Part shown: positions 34,781 through 43,823 of the stretch, piece by piece
How the letters are laid out: each line of letters opens with the position of its first letter
How positions within the stretch are numbered: the first letter of the stretch is position 1
Source of the DNA: Bifidobacterium sp. ESL0704
GTDB taxonomy: Bacteria > Actinomycetota > Actinomycetes > Actinomycetales > Bifidobacteriaceae
DNA length: 64,000 bases
Direction of reading: 5' to 3'
Assembly: GCF_029392075.1 (NCBI RefSeq)
Contig: NZ_CP113929.1
Span: forward strand, 1,860,001-1,924,000
Notes under the pieces: model-generated
The model's input: the letters and a program-made list of their open reading frames with translations, nothing else
What the model was told of the DNA's origin: nothing
Databases searched by the model: none
Position numbers and translations under genes: made by a program

Positions 34781-35007
34781 TGCCGGAAAACCGCACGTCA
34801 CCAACCACCAAAGTCCGTTCACCAGCACCACCACACATCAATGCTGGAAAACAGCACCAAACCAGCAGCCAAAGTCCGTTTACCAGCACCACACAATAAT
34901 GCCGGGAAACGGCATCTCAGCAACCACCAAAGTCCGTTCACCAGCACTCCCACACATCAATGCTGGAAAACCGCACGTTACCAGCAGCCAAAGTCCGTTC
35001 ACCAGCA
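34781..35007. repeat. Hairpin array D (4 units of 47 nt)
   Basis: Units at 34781-34827, 34842-34888, 34900-34946 and 34961-35007. Each starts TGCYGGRAAAC and ends GTCCGTTYACCAGCA, so each forms a hairpin, and all are exactly 47 nt. Start-to-start spacing is 61, 58 and 61. The stem sequence is the same family as array E at 51.3 kb. It occupies the 575-bp divergent gap upstream of pgm; nothing else is seen at 34530-34780. Confidence 0.95.
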
Positions 35008-35104
35008 ACAATAGGGCATAGAACCTCACAATCCACCTGTGTGATTGATTGTGACAGCGCACAAAATCCACGCTTTCGCCGCATGACTGTGGCACAATGG
35101 AGGC

Positions 35105-36781
35105 ATGGTTGCAAATAATGCGGGCAAACCCGCCACACAAGCCGACCTCATCGACGTCAACGAGGTCATCGGCAAATATTATGACGCCATCCCCGACCCG
35201 GCCGACCCGGCACAGCGCGTCTCCTTCGGCACCTCCGGACACCGCGGCTCATCGCTGAAGACCTCGTTCAACGAGGCGCACATCGTCGCGATCAGCCAGG
35301 CCATCGCCGAATACCGCAAGCAGGCCAACGTCACCGGGCCGCTCTATCTCGGCCGCGACACGCATGCGCTTTCCGGCCCCGCGATGAAGACAGCCATCGA
35401 AGTGCTCGTCGCCAACGGCGTGACCGTGCGTATCGATTCGCGCAACGACTTCGTGCCCACCCCGGTCGTCTCGCACGCCATCCTCACCCACAACCGCGCC
35501 GCCGACGGCTCACAGCGCTTCGAAGGCGAGGGCCTGGCAGACGGCATCGTGGTGACCCCTTCGCACAACCCGCCCACCGACGGCGGTTTCAAGTACGATC
35601 CGGTCACCGGCGGTCCGGCCCCGGCCGAAGCGACCGAAGCCATCGCCAACCGCGCCAACGAGCTCTTAGGCCACTTCCGTGATGTCAAGCGTGTGCCCTA
35701 CGACGAGGCCATCAAGTCCCCGCTGGTCGAACGCTTTGATTACCGCGACCATTACGTTTCCGATTTGGGTGACGTCATCGATTTCGACGCCATCCGCTCG
35801 GCCGGCGTGAGGCTCGGCATCGACCCGCTGGGCGGCGCGAGCGTGAACTATTGGCCGCTGATCAACGAGAAGTACGGTCTCGATATCGGCGTGGTACGCC
35901 CCGAAGTCGACCCGACCTGGCGGTTCATGACCATCGACCACGACGGTAAGATCCGCATGGACCCGAGCTCGCAGTATGCGATGAAGGGTCTGGTCGACGA
36001 ACTCAACGCCGGAGCCTGGAGCAAGTACGACCTCGTGGGCGGCACCGACCCCGACGCCGACCGCCACGGCATCGTCTGCCCCGACTGGGGGGTCATGAAC
36101 CCGAACCACTACCTCGCCGTGTGCATCGCCTATCTCTTCGGCGGCGCACGCCCGGGCTGGCCCAACGGCACGGGCATCGGCAAGACGCTCGTCTCCTCCT
36201 CACTGATCGACCGCGTGGCCGCCTCCATCGGTGCGCCGCTGGTCGAGGTGCCGGTCGGCTTCAAATGGTTCGTCGACCCGCTCTTCACCGGCAAGGTCGC
36301 CTTCGGCGGCGAGGAAAGCAGCGGCATGAGCTTCCTGCGTCGCGACGGCCGCGTATGGACCACCGACAAGGACGGCATCATCCCCGACCTGCTGGCCGCG
36401 GAGATCACCGCCCAAACCGGCAAGAACCCGGCCCAACTGCATCAGGAGCAGGTCGCGCAGTTCGGCGAAAGCTGGTACAAGCGCGTCGACACCCCGACCA
36501 CGCTCGAACAGAAGCAGAAGTTCGCGGCCTTGACCCCGCAATCCGTGTCCGCCACGACATTGGCCGGCGAGGACATCACCGCCAAGCTCACGCAAGCGCC
36601 CGGCAACGACGCGCCGATCGGCGGTATCAAGGTGACCACCAAGAACAACTGGTTCGCCGCCCGCCCCTCCGGCACCGAGAACATCTACAAGATCTATGCC
36701 GAATCGTTCGTCTCCCCCGAGGCGCTTGACAAGGTCCTCGCCGAAGCCACCGACGTGGTCGACAAGGCGTTGGGCGAATAG
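35105..36781 (+). CDS. pgm: Alpha-phosphoglucomutase
   Basis: A 558-residue enzyme that interconverts glucose 1-phosphate and glucose 6-phosphate, linking glycogen and sugar-nucleotide pathways with the bifid shunt. Signatures: [13 protein letters not shown] near the N-terminus, the phosphoserine loop [18 protein letters not shown], metal-binding [10 protein letters not shown], sugar-binding [15 protein letters not shown], and phosphate-binding [21 protein letters not shown] ends 6 nt before the ATG, and GGAGG touches the start too closely to be a ribosome-binding site, so the mRNA is probably leaderless. Confidence 0.97.
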   Translation: MVANNAGKPATQADLIDVNEVIGKYYDAIPDPADPAQRVSFGTSGHRGSSLKTSFNEAHIVAISQAIAEYRKQANVTGPLYLGRDTHALSGPAMKTAIEVLVANGVTVRIDSRNDFVPTPVVSHAILTHNRAADGSQRFEGEGLADGIVVTPSHNPPTDGGFKYDPVTGGPAPAEATEAIANRANELLGHFRDVKRVPYDEAIKSPLVERFDYRDHYVSDLGDVIDFDAIRSAGVRLGIDPLGGASVNYWPLINEKYGLDIGVVRPEVDPTWRFMTIDHDGKIRMDPSSQYAMKGLVDELNAGAWSKYDLVGGTDPDADRHGIVCPDWGVMNPNHYLAVCIAYLFGGARPGWPNGTGIGKTLVSSSLIDRVAASIGAPLVEVPVGFKWFVDPLFTGKVAFGGEESSGMSFLRRDGRVWTTDKDGIIPDLLAAEITAQTGKNPAQLHQEQVAQFGESWYKRVDTPTTLEQKQKFAALTPQSVSATTLAGEDITAKLTQAPGNDAPIGGIKVTTKNNWFAARPSGTENIYKIYAESFVSPEALDKVLAEATDVVDKALGE

Positions 36782-36908
36782 CAAGCGGCACGAAGGCCGG
36801 CCGATAGTGCAGCAGGAACGTCAGCGGTTCCGCAATTGTCGAAAGCACTTTCGACCGGTCTTTGCATCATCCGCCCCGATTTCGCCGCCGCAACGTAATC
36901 TTAGAGAT

Positions 36909-38501
36909 ATGACTATTACGGTTTCTACGGACGGCAGCGCGCTTGGCAACCCCAATGGGCCGATGGGCTGGGCTTGGGCCGATCACGCGGCAAATGCGGC
37001 ACGGACGAACGGGCACCAGCACGATGGGGACAGCGACGCGGGTGGCGCCACCAACGGCACCAACCAGATCGGCGAGCTGTGCGCGGTGCTCGAGGCGCTG
37101 CGGGCACACCGTGGAGCGGAACCGCTGACCATCGAGACCGATTCGCAGTATGCCATCAACTGCTCGACCACCTGGGTCAAGGGCTGGAAAAAGAACGGCT
37201 GGAAGAACTCACAGAAGAAACCGGTGAAGAACGCGCCGCTCATCAAAGCCATCGACGCCGAAATCGCACGCCGCGAAGGACCGGTGAAGTTCGTCTGGGT
37301 CAAGGGGCACAACGGCAATCCCGGCAACGAAAAGGTCGACGATCTCGCCCACACCTATTCCGGCGATGCACGTAGCGGAGTCAAAGACGGCTATCTGCCG
37401 CTGGAAGGCTGGCAATCGCTGCTCGCTTCCACTTACGCCAAGGGAGTGGATATTCCCGCCGACGCGAAAATGCTCATCGAAGGCAAAATCACCGAGGAAC
37501 AGTATCATCTCGGGCGCGGCACGCAGTCCGGCGATGGAAGCGATGACGAGGACCAGGACGATTCCGTCAACCACGCCAACGTTCATAAACCGACGTTGTC
37601 CGAACGGCTTGCACAACCCGAAGGCGTGCCCGAGTATGATTTCAACCCGCGCAAGCCGGTGGTCTCGCATCATCAAGCAGCCGAGAGCGACGAGCCGACC
37701 GGCGAAAACGCGCATCACGACGAAGACGGCGACAAGCCGCATACCATCGGACGCAGCGTGCGATCCCAGCCGAATTTCAGCACATCATCTGTTGGCGATG
37801 ACGTCACCATTCCTGCAGACAGGAGCAAGGACCCCACCGAAACCGAATTACCGATCGCCGGCGAATCCGGTTCATCCGGCATATCCAGGAAGCCCGCCGA
37901 AAGGGACGAATCCGCAACGGCCGATGAAACCGGCCGAGAAACCGAAGCGACTGCATCCCCGGAATCCGAGAACAATGGCAATGCCACCGATACTACAGCC
38001 AATCACGGCAACGGCAGCGCTGCCAGCGACAACAATAAAGGCAACGAAAACAACGCTACCGGTCACCGGGATGAGAACATCATCAACGCCGACCGCGACG
38101 ACAACCACGAATCGGGCGAGCTCACGTCATCCAGCGATGCGGTAGACGACAATGCCGAAAACAACGAGGCCGGCACGGATGCAGAGAGCAATACCAGCGC
38201 TGCCGACACCGTTGATGACGCAAACGCCAAAGTCGCCGCCAACGATAATGGCGAAACCGTTACTCCCCGAGTCATCAGATCCACGCCAAAGACGAATCCG
38301 AAACCTCGCTATTTCAGCAACGGGCTGTGCGTGAACGGCACGTTGCGCTTTTCGCCGGCCCCGCAGACCAGCCCGACATACAACGGTCGGCCGCGACACA
38401 TCCGCGGCGTCATCGCAATTGACGGATACGTGGCCGGAAACGGTGCAATCACGCTGAACAATGTCCCGTTCCTCATCATGAACGAGAATCACAAAAAGTG
38501 A
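36909..38501 (+). CDS. rnhA: Ribonuclease HI with long acidic tail and C-terminal domain
   Basis: A 530-residue protein. Residues 1-150 are RNase HI with the full catalytic set Asp8 (STDGS), Glu56 (QIGELCAV), Asp78 (TIETDSQYAI) and Asp144 (NEKVDDLAH) plus His134 (WVKGHNG); a basic-handle-like WVKGWKKNGWKNSQKK is present. This domain removes RNA from RNA/DNA hybrids. Residues ~150-220 form a helical extension (DGYLPLEGWQSLLASTYAKG), then ~240 residues are low-complexity, rich in Asp, Glu, Asn and Thr. The last ~70 residues are folded-looking and basic (RYFSNGLCVNGTLRFSP ... PRHIRGVIAIDGYVAGNGAI). The usual enzyme is ~150 residues, so two thirds is extra. TAATCT stands 7 nt before the ATG. Confidence 0.88.
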   Translation: MTITVSTDGSALGNPNGPMGWAWADHAANAARTNGHQHDGDSDAGGATNGTNQIGELCAVLEALRAHRGAEPLTIETDSQYAINCSTTWVKGWKKNGWKNSQKKPVKNAPLIKAIDAEIARREGPVKFVWVKGHNGNPGNEKVDDLAHTYSGDARSGVKDGYLPLEGWQSLLASTYAKGVDIPADAKMLIEGKITEEQYHLGRGTQSGDGSDDEDQDDSVNHANVHKPTLSERLAQPEGVPEYDFNPRKPVVSHHQAAESDEPTGENAHHDEDGDKPHTIGRSVRSQPNFSTSSVGDDVTIPADRSKDPTETELPIAGESGSSGISRKPAERDESATADETGRETEATASPESENNGNATDTTANHGNGSAASDNNKGNENNATGHRDENIINADRDDNHESGELTSSSDAVDDNAENNEAGTDAESNTSAADTVDDANAKVAANDNGETVTPRVIRSTPKTNPKPRYFSNGLCVNGTLRFSPAPQTSPTYNGRPRHIRGVIAIDGYVAGNGAITLNNVPFLIMNENHKK

Positions 38502-38609
38502 CAGAAACAAACAAAACATGAACAAGAGCAAAAGTATCGGAACACCGATACTATGGAAAGTGACGCTCGTCACTACATGACGAAGCCAGACCTGTTAAAA
38601 GGAGTATCA

Positions 38610-39308
38610 ATGGACAGGGAACAACAAGACGCGCTTAAGAAGGCAGCCGGCATCGAAGGTGCCAAGTTCATCAAGGACGGTATGATCGCAGGTCTCGGCA
38701 CCGGTTCGACCGTACGCTTCCTGGTCGATGAGCTCGGCCGCCGCACGCAGGAGGAAGGCCTCAAGTTCACCGGCGTGACGACTTCGCGCCGCACCGCCAA
38801 GCAGGCCGAGGGCTACGGCATCAAGATCGTCGACATCGACGACGTGGACCACATCGACCTCGCCATCGACGGAGCCGACGAAGTGGACAAGAACTTCAAC
38901 GGCATCAAGGGCGGCGGCGCGGCCCTGCTCTGGGAGAAGATCGTCAACGAGAACGCCAACTACAACATCTGGATCGTCGATGCCTCCAAGGTGGTCGACA
39001 CCATTGGTGCGTTCCCGCTGCCCGTCGAGGTCATCCCCTACGGCTCCGCACACGTCATCAAGAAGTTCGAGGACAAGGGCTACAAGCCGGTGCTGCGCAA
39101 GAACGCCGACGGCACCGAGGTGCGCACCGACGAGAACAACTACGTCGTCGATCTGCACCTCGAGCGCATCGACCATCCACAGGATCTCGCCGAGGACCTC
39201 ATCAACACGGTCGGCGTGGTGGAGCATGGCCTCTTCCTCAACCGCGTGGACAAGGTCATCGTCGGCAACCCCAACGGTCCGCGTGTGCTGACCGTTTCCG
39301 AGAACTGA
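38610..39308 (+). CDS. rpiA: Ribose-5-phosphate isomerase A
   Basis: A 232-residue enzyme that interconverts ribose 5-phosphate and ribulose 5-phosphate in the pentose part of the bifid shunt. Signatures: [19 protein letters not shown] (phosphate loop), [31 protein letters not shown] (catalytic Asp and Glu), ELIPYGS-like [18 protein letters not shown] stands 6 nt before the ATG. The stop is followed by hairpin array F. Confidence 0.96.
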   Translation: MDREQQDALKKAAGIEGAKFIKDGMIAGLGTGSTVRFLVDELGRRTQEEGLKFTGVTTSRRTAKQAEGYGIKIVDIDDVDHIDLAIDGADEVDKNFNGIKGGGAALLWEKIVNENANYNIWIVDASKVVDTIGAFPLPVEVIPYGSAHVIKKFEDKGYKPVLRKNADGTEVRTDENNYVVDLHLERIDHPQDLAEDLINTVGVVEHGLFLNRVDKVIVGNPNGPRVLTVSEN

Positions 39309-39343
39309 GTTCGCGACTCGGCCATGAACCGGCTTCAGCCGGA

Positions 39344-39580
39344 TATGCTGATGGGGGATTTGCGACATCATCTCTTTGAGGTGCGTCGCAAATCCCCCAT
39401 CAGCATAAGTAAGCGGAGGAAACACGACGCTCACGGCTCAGCTTGTGTCGCAAATCCTCCACTTGCATACGATAATGGAGGGAATGCGACGCCTATCAAC
39501 CTATTTGCGTCGCATTCCCTCCACCAAACATATAAAGCAGCGATTTTGCGACGCTATCCTGCCATTCAGCGTCGCAAATC
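39344..39580. repeat. Hairpin array F (4 units, 62-bp period)
   Basis: The GAC of the shared stem motif occurs at 39364, 39426, 39488 and 39550, exactly 62 bp apart each time. Hairpins: 39344-39407 (23-bp perfect arms, 18-nt loop), 39415-39460 (imperfect), 39477-39522 (16-bp perfect arms), 39541-39580 (one bulge). The core is (G)GATTTGCGACG, shared with array G at 47.7 kb. It fills the gap between convergent rpiA and tpx; the 23-bp hairpin may also end the rpiA transcript. Confidence 0.95.
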
Positions 39581-39619
39581 CTCCAGCTCAAGTATCAGCT
39601 CAGCTAACGAGCCAGTCGT

Positions 39620-40126
39620 CTACTTGAGCGCCTCAACCGCCTTGCGAGCGGCATCGTAATCGGGCTCGGTGCCGATTTCGGGCACCTGCTGCGTGTAAGC
39701 GACGTTACCGTCCCGGTCAACGATGACCACTGCGCGGGAAAGCAGCCCCTTCATGCCGCCGTCGGCGATGGTGACGCCAAAATCCTCGCCGAACGAGGAG
39801 CGGAACGCGGAACCGGTGATGACGTTCTTGATGCCCTCGGCGCCGCAGAAGCGCCCCTGAGCGAACGGCAGATCCTTGGAGACGCAGACCACGACGGTGT
39901 CTTCAAGCTCATCGGCCATCTGGTTGAACTTGCGCACCGACATCGAGCAGACATCCGTATCGACGGACGGAAAGATGTTGATGACGACCTTTTTGCCGGC
40001 GAACTTGGACGAGTCGAAATCGTTCAGGTCGCCGTCAGCGAGGGTGAAAGCCGGGGCCTTGGAGCCGACGGCCGGGAGATTGCCTACAGTGTTGGTGGTC
40101 ACGCCACCCAAAGTTATTTGTGTCAT
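39620..40126 (-). CDS. tpx: Thiol peroxidase (2-Cys, Tpx type)
   Basis: A 168-residue peroxiredoxin that reduces hydroperoxides, with electrons from thioredoxin. Peroxidatic Cys60 is in PSVDTDVCSMSVRKFN and resolving Cys94 in AQGRFCGAEG, the spacing typical of Tpx. The start at 40126 (MTQITLGGV) matches the family. Confidence 0.95.
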   Translation of the reverse strand: MTQITLGGVTTNTVGNLPAVGSKAPAFTLADGDLNDFDSSKFAGKKVVINIFPSVDTDVCSMSVRKFNQMADELEDTVVVCVSKDLPFAQGRFCGAEGIKNVITGSAFRSSFGEDFGVTIADGGMKGLLSRAVVIVDRDGNVAYTQQVPEIGTEPDYDAARKAVEALK

Positions 40127-40225
40127 GCTTTCATGGTTCCACAAAACAGGCTCGCCCGCCAGCGTTTTACGCAAGCTGGTAGCAATATCACGCGCTTTGC
40201 CACATACCCGTCAACCCCACCGATT

Positions 40226-40429
40226 CTATCTATCGTTGTCATCGACGAAGGTGATGATCCCGCTGATTTCAGAGTTATAGGCCATTTCGTGGTGTTTGAG
40301 AGTTGTAATTTTGTTCCTTGCTGTATAGTTGCCGCTCACTGCCTCCTTAGATGTTGCTTTCAGAACGGCGGTTTCTAGGCGTTCAAAGGACTCATCCCTG
40401 GCTTTATACCCGTCTTCGGCGTGACTCAT
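40226..40429 (-). CDS. Doubtful 67-residue hypothetical protein
   Basis: An open frame starting MSHAEDGYKARDESFERLE and ending ISGIITFVDDNDR in the 497-bp gap between tpx and bS22; the frame extends to 40477. No good ribosome-binding site, no recognised family. It could be a gene remnant. The rest of the gap shows nothing except the bS22 terminator. Confidence 0.25.
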   Translation of the reverse strand: MSHAEDGYKARDESFERLETAVLKATSKEAVSGNYTARNKITTLKHHEMAYNSEISGIITFVDDNDR

Positions 40430-40575
40430 CGAAGGCAGCTTCGCCGTTGATTTTTCCTCGCTAAAAAATAATGGCACGAAACGCTTACTCCTACAAAGTC
40501 AAACCCTGATCTTAAGCACCACATTCGGACCTATAACTCTGCTTTCATGACCTCGCCTCTGAACGGTGAAACAAC

Positions 40576-40605
40576 AAGGCCCGGAGCCGAACGACCCCGA
40601 GCCTT
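40576..40605 (-). terminator. Terminator of the bS22 gene
   Basis: On the minus strand AAGGCTCGG ... CCGGGCCTT forms a GC-rich stem with internal GTCG/CGGC pairing, followed by GTTGTTT, 19 bp after the bS22 stop. Confidence 0.6.
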
Positions 40606-40623
40606 GCACGAAAAGCTTTACTA

Positions 40624-40713
40624 CTACTTGCGCTGATGACGAGTCTTACGCAGCAGTTTGCGGTGCTTCTTCTTGCTCATCCGCTTGCGGCGCTTCTTGA
40701 TGACAGAACCCAT
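40624..40713 (-). CDS. Ribosomal protein bS22 (29 residues)
   Basis: A 29-residue, extremely basic peptide starting [19 protein letters not shown] and ending HQRK. This is the actinobacterial small ribosomal protein bS22 (AURKAIP1/COX24-type motif, [17 protein letters not shown]), which sits near the decoding centre of the 30S subunit. GGAGG stands 6 nt before the ATG. It is too short for most gene finders. Confidence 0.93.
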   Translation of the reverse strand: MGSVIKKRRKRMSKKKHRKLLRKTRHQRK

Positions 40714-40873
40714 CTGAAGCCTCCAATCCTTGACTATAAGTTTGCAACTTTACCTATGTTACTCGCTCTTGCCGACTTAAAACGCCATATCTCCGTTTTT
40801 GATAACAGAGCGCAACTCATTCAATGAACGTGCCGGCCCGATCCGTCAACAACAAACGTTGCGAGAAATCGGT

Positions 40874-41500
40874 TTAGAGTGGGAATTTCGAATAGAACCG
40901 CTGAATCGAGGCCTTGGGGCCTGTGGCCTGAAAGACAACGGTATCGTTCTGCCAGACCGCCGTCGCGGTCTTGCTCTTGTCGCTGTCGGCTTTGACCACA
41001 TATTTGCCCGTGGCATTGCCGGAAACCTTGACATCGCCACTGGCCAGATCCGTGCCTTTGAGCGCATCGGTCAGCGTGTCATATTGCGTTTTCGCCGTAT
41101 CATTGCCAGACCACTGAGCCACCACAAGCGTGACGTCCTTGGCTATGTTCCCTGTCGAATACGTGAGCGTGTACTCCTCCAGCGGCGAAGCCGATGTCCA
41201 ATTGGCGCTGGGAGCGGCTTCTGTACGCGCAAAATTGACAACGGTATCGGGCATCGCCTTCAACAGCGGCGTGGCGTCCTGCGGCAGTTCCTTGGCCTTG
41301 ATACTCGGCGTGGTCGGCTCCGGCTTGGCGGCCGTCGTTATCTGCTGCTGCTTCTGTTCCTCGCCGGCACCTTTGTTCATCGCCCAGCCCGGCCATACAA
41401 ACGCGGAAAGCAAGGCTAGTACTATTACCACCGCGGCCGCGACCACAACGGCGATCAATTTGCCATGAGAAGAAGAGGGATACCTTTGTTGAGTTGACAT
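40874..41500 (-). CDS. Membrane-anchored extracytoplasmic protein of unknown function
   Basis: A 208-residue protein with one N-terminal membrane segment (LIAVVVAAAVVIVLALLSAFVWPGW) followed by a Gln/Lys/Pro-rich linker and an extracytoplasmic domain of ~150 residues (LEEYTLTYSTGNIAKDVTLVVAQWSG ... VWQNDTVVFQATGPKASIQRFYSKFPL). No cysteine, no catalytic motif and no recognised family. The ATG at 41500 follows TAATTA/AATAAT by 5-7 nt, so the transcript may be leaderless. Confidence 0.7.
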   Translation of the reverse strand: MSTQQRYPSSSHGKLIAVVVAAAVVIVLALLSAFVWPGWAMNKGAGEEQKQQQITTAAKPEPTTPSIKAKELPQDATPLLKAMPDTVVNFARTEAAPSANWTSASPLEEYTLTYSTGNIAKDVTLVVAQWSGNDTAKTQYDTLTDALKGTDLASGDVKVSGNATGKYVVKADSDKSKTATAVWQNDTVVFQATGPKASIQRFYSKFPL

Positions 41501-41618
41501 AGCCGTAATTATTTCACAGTGTACTGACGCTGGCCAATTGGGGAAATTCAATAATAATGTCGACTTCACGACACAACCTCAGCCGCCAATCTCCATCCAA
41601 TTCCCGTATTTTCATATT

Positions 41619-41757
41619 CTTGGTGGCACCAAGAGGGGCAAAAATCAAAGAATTGATATGAATTCTGTAATTTTTGGGGTACTTGGTGCACCAAGAGGGG
41701 CAAAAAATGAAGAATCGGCACTCAATTGCCTCGATTCCGCGGACTTGGTGCACCAAG
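41619..41757. repeat. Hairpin array I (3 units, 62-63 bp period)
   Basis: CTTGGTGGCACCAAG (41619-41633) and two copies of the perfect palindrome CTTGGTGCACCAAG (41682-41695, 41744-41757). Between them GGGGCAAAAA and ATTTTTGG pair in inverted orientation, so each unit can form a long hairpin. It lies in the 414-bp divergent gap upstream of radA. Confidence 0.92.
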
Positions 41758-41878
41758 ATACCTAATATTCTGCAATATAACGGTTTCAGGACTCTCCTGT
41801 TTGGTCGGCGAAAGAACCATTGGCAGGAAATTGAGCATTCTCACGATTTCACGATTTCACGATTTTCTTCCGACTGAC

Positions 41879-41907
41879 TTGCCCTTGTCGGCAAAATTGG
41901 CTAGCGT
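41879..41907 (+). promoter_or_regulatory. Putative leaderless promoter of radA
   Basis: TTGCCC (41879-41884), a 17-bp spacer and TAGCGT (41902-41907) end 7 nt before the radA ATG at 41915; there is no ribosome-binding site. It is representative of the leaderless pattern also seen at the lipid kinase, pgm, rnhA, serS, truA and others. Confidence 0.55.
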
Positions 41908-41914
41908 CGGCATC

Positions 41915-43339
41915 ATGGCAAAGAATGCGACACAGTATGTCTGCTCGGAGTGCGGATGGAACGGCGTGAAATGGTACGGGCGCTGCCCCGAATGCGGCGC
42001 GTGGGGCACTATCGAGGAATTCCACGAGGCACGTCCGGCCGCCGCATCACGCACGGCCGCGCCCGGACGCACCTCGCGCACACAGGCCAGCTCCGCCGTC
42101 ATCGCGGGCAGTGCCGCGGCCAAGCCGATCACCGAAATCTCGACTGAAGGCGCGAAGCGCATCCCCACAGGCTTCGGCGAATTCGACCGCGTGCTCGGCG
42201 GCGGCATCGTACCGGGGTCAGTCGTGCTGGTCGCCGGCGAACCGGGCATCGGCAAGTCGACACTACTGCTCGAAACGGCCGGAAACGTGGCACGCGGCAA
42301 CTCCAAGAAATCCGTTCTTTATATATCCGGTGAGGAATCGCAGGCACAGGTGCGCATGCGGGCCTCGCGCATCAACGCGCTTGAAAGCAATCTGCTGCTC
42401 GCCTCCACCACCGACCTGGCGACCGTACTTGGTCTGATCGAACAGGAGAAGCCAAGCCTCGCCATCGTGGATTCGGCGCAGACCATCGTCTCGCAGGACG
42501 TCGATGGCATCTCCGGCGGCTCCACGCAGGTACGTGAGGTGGCCAGCGCCCTGATCGACACCGCCAAAACGCTTGACATCCCGGTCATGCTGGTCGGCCA
42601 CGTCACCAAGGACGGCTCCATCGCCGGCCCACGCACGCTCGAGCATCTGGTGGACGTGGTCTGCCAGTTCGAAGGCGATCGCGTCACCGCGCTGCGCCTG
42701 CTGCACGCCGCCAAGAACCGTTTCGGCCCGACCGATGAAGTGGGCTGCTTCGACATGAGCGGCGAGGGCATCGAGGAGGTCAGCGACCCCTCCGGCCTGT
42801 TCCTTTCGACCGAAGACGCGCCGGTGGAAGGCACCTGCGTCACGTTCACGCTCGACGGTCACCGCAGTCTGCCAATCGAGGTGCAGGCGCTGGTCACCAA
42901 ATCCGTTTTGCCGACGCCACGCCGCAACACCAACGGCATCGATTCAAATCGCCTGGCCATGCTTTCGGCGGTGCTGTACCGCCACGGGCGCGTGAATCTT
43001 CTGGCCAATGACCTCTACGTTTCCACCATCGCCGGCGGTCTGGCGAAAGAACCGGCCTGCGATCTCGCCATCGTCGCCGCATTGGCGAGCGCCGCCACTA
43101 GCAAACCCATCGCCCGCACCACCTGCGCGATGGGCGAGATTTCACTGACCGGCCAGGTACGCCCCGTCCCCCAGCTGAGCCATCGCCTGAACGAGGCGGC
43201 ACGCTTGGGCTTCACCCGCGCCGTGGTCCCCACCAACCGCAGCCGCCGCAAGCTCAAGGCCGTCAAAGGCCTGGAAATCATCGAGGTCTCGTCCCTGCGC
43301 GATGCGCTGGCCGCTCTGAGTGTCTCGAAAAGCAGATAA
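41915..43339 (+). CDS. radA: DNA repair protein RadA
   Basis: A 474-residue RecA-like protein that helps process recombination intermediates. N-terminal zinc finger Cys10-x2-Cys13 and Cys24-x2-Cys27, RecA core with Walker A GEPGIGKST and Walker B LAIVDSAQT, the RadA-specific AKNRFG motif, and a C-terminal Lon-protease-like domain (LTGQVRPVPQLSHRLNEAARLGF). Family-typical length. Confidence 0.96.
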   Translation: MAKNATQYVCSECGWNGVKWYGRCPECGAWGTIEEFHEARPAAASRTAAPGRTSRTQASSAVIAGSAAAKPITEISTEGAKRIPTGFGEFDRVLGGGIVPGSVVLVAGEPGIGKSTLLLETAGNVARGNSKKSVLYISGEESQAQVRMRASRINALESNLLLASTTDLATVLGLIEQEKPSLAIVDSAQTIVSQDVDGISGGSTQVREVASALIDTAKTLDIPVMLVGHVTKDGSIAGPRTLEHLVDVVCQFEGDRVTALRLLHAAKNRFGPTDEVGCFDMSGEGIEEVSDPSGLFLSTEDAPVEGTCVTFTLDGHRSLPIEVQALVTKSVLPTPRRNTNGIDSNRLAMLSAVLYRHGRVNLLANDLYVSTIAGGLAKEPACDLAIVAALASAATSKPIARTTCAMGEISLTGQVRPVPQLSHRLNEAARLGFTRAVVPTNRSRRKLKAVKGLEIIEVSSLRDALAALSVSKSR

Positions 43340-43823
43340 CGCTCCAGTCGCCGGCAAAACATAAATAGTGGGCATGGGTCCAAAAAGTTGGCGACAACCG
43401 GAGTTATGCCCTGCGGAAGTAAGCGTTTTGCGCCGCTCTTTACTGTCACCGAAAAGTCGGAGCGACATCGGGCCGATTCCTAGGTTACGAGAACAAAATC
43501 GGAACAGGCGAAACGGCACATCAAACGCTCGTGAAACCGCTTAAAAAGCCATCCTGCATGATCGGCAATCGGAATGGCAAGGGAATACCCGACATCCAAG
43601 GTTTGGGGTTATCGACCCAAAATATCAATTCTCAGCCAACTCTTTTGGCCCTCACTCAAACTCGTCGGCCAGAGTATATTCGGGCTTTCCAATCAGGCTT
43701 TCCGACCGACGATTTTATATCTTATATACAGTTGAGAGACCATTTACCCGACTTCACGAGTCGACAAGTCAGGCAAATTTCAATCGCAACGTACCGATAC
43801 TGACATAACCAGTAATCGACCTA
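43340..43823. other. 484-bp convergent gap, nothing recognised
   Basis: The gap is between the ends of radA and the ABC permease. No coding frame with a ribosome-binding site, no array of hairpins and no clear terminator was seen. Confidence 0.5.

Noticed and set aside
34620..35030. Short protein frames in the array upstream of pgm
   Set aside because: Several frames translate to repetitive THQCWK/PKSVHQ text. This reflects the 61-bp repeat, not a coding gene; there are no start signals.
39344..39407. Ordinary rho-independent terminators explain the hairpin arrays
   Set aside because: Single hairpins after rpiA could serve as terminators, but the arrays lack U runs, sit also in divergent gaps (pgm, radA) where no gene ends, and repeat at a fixed period.
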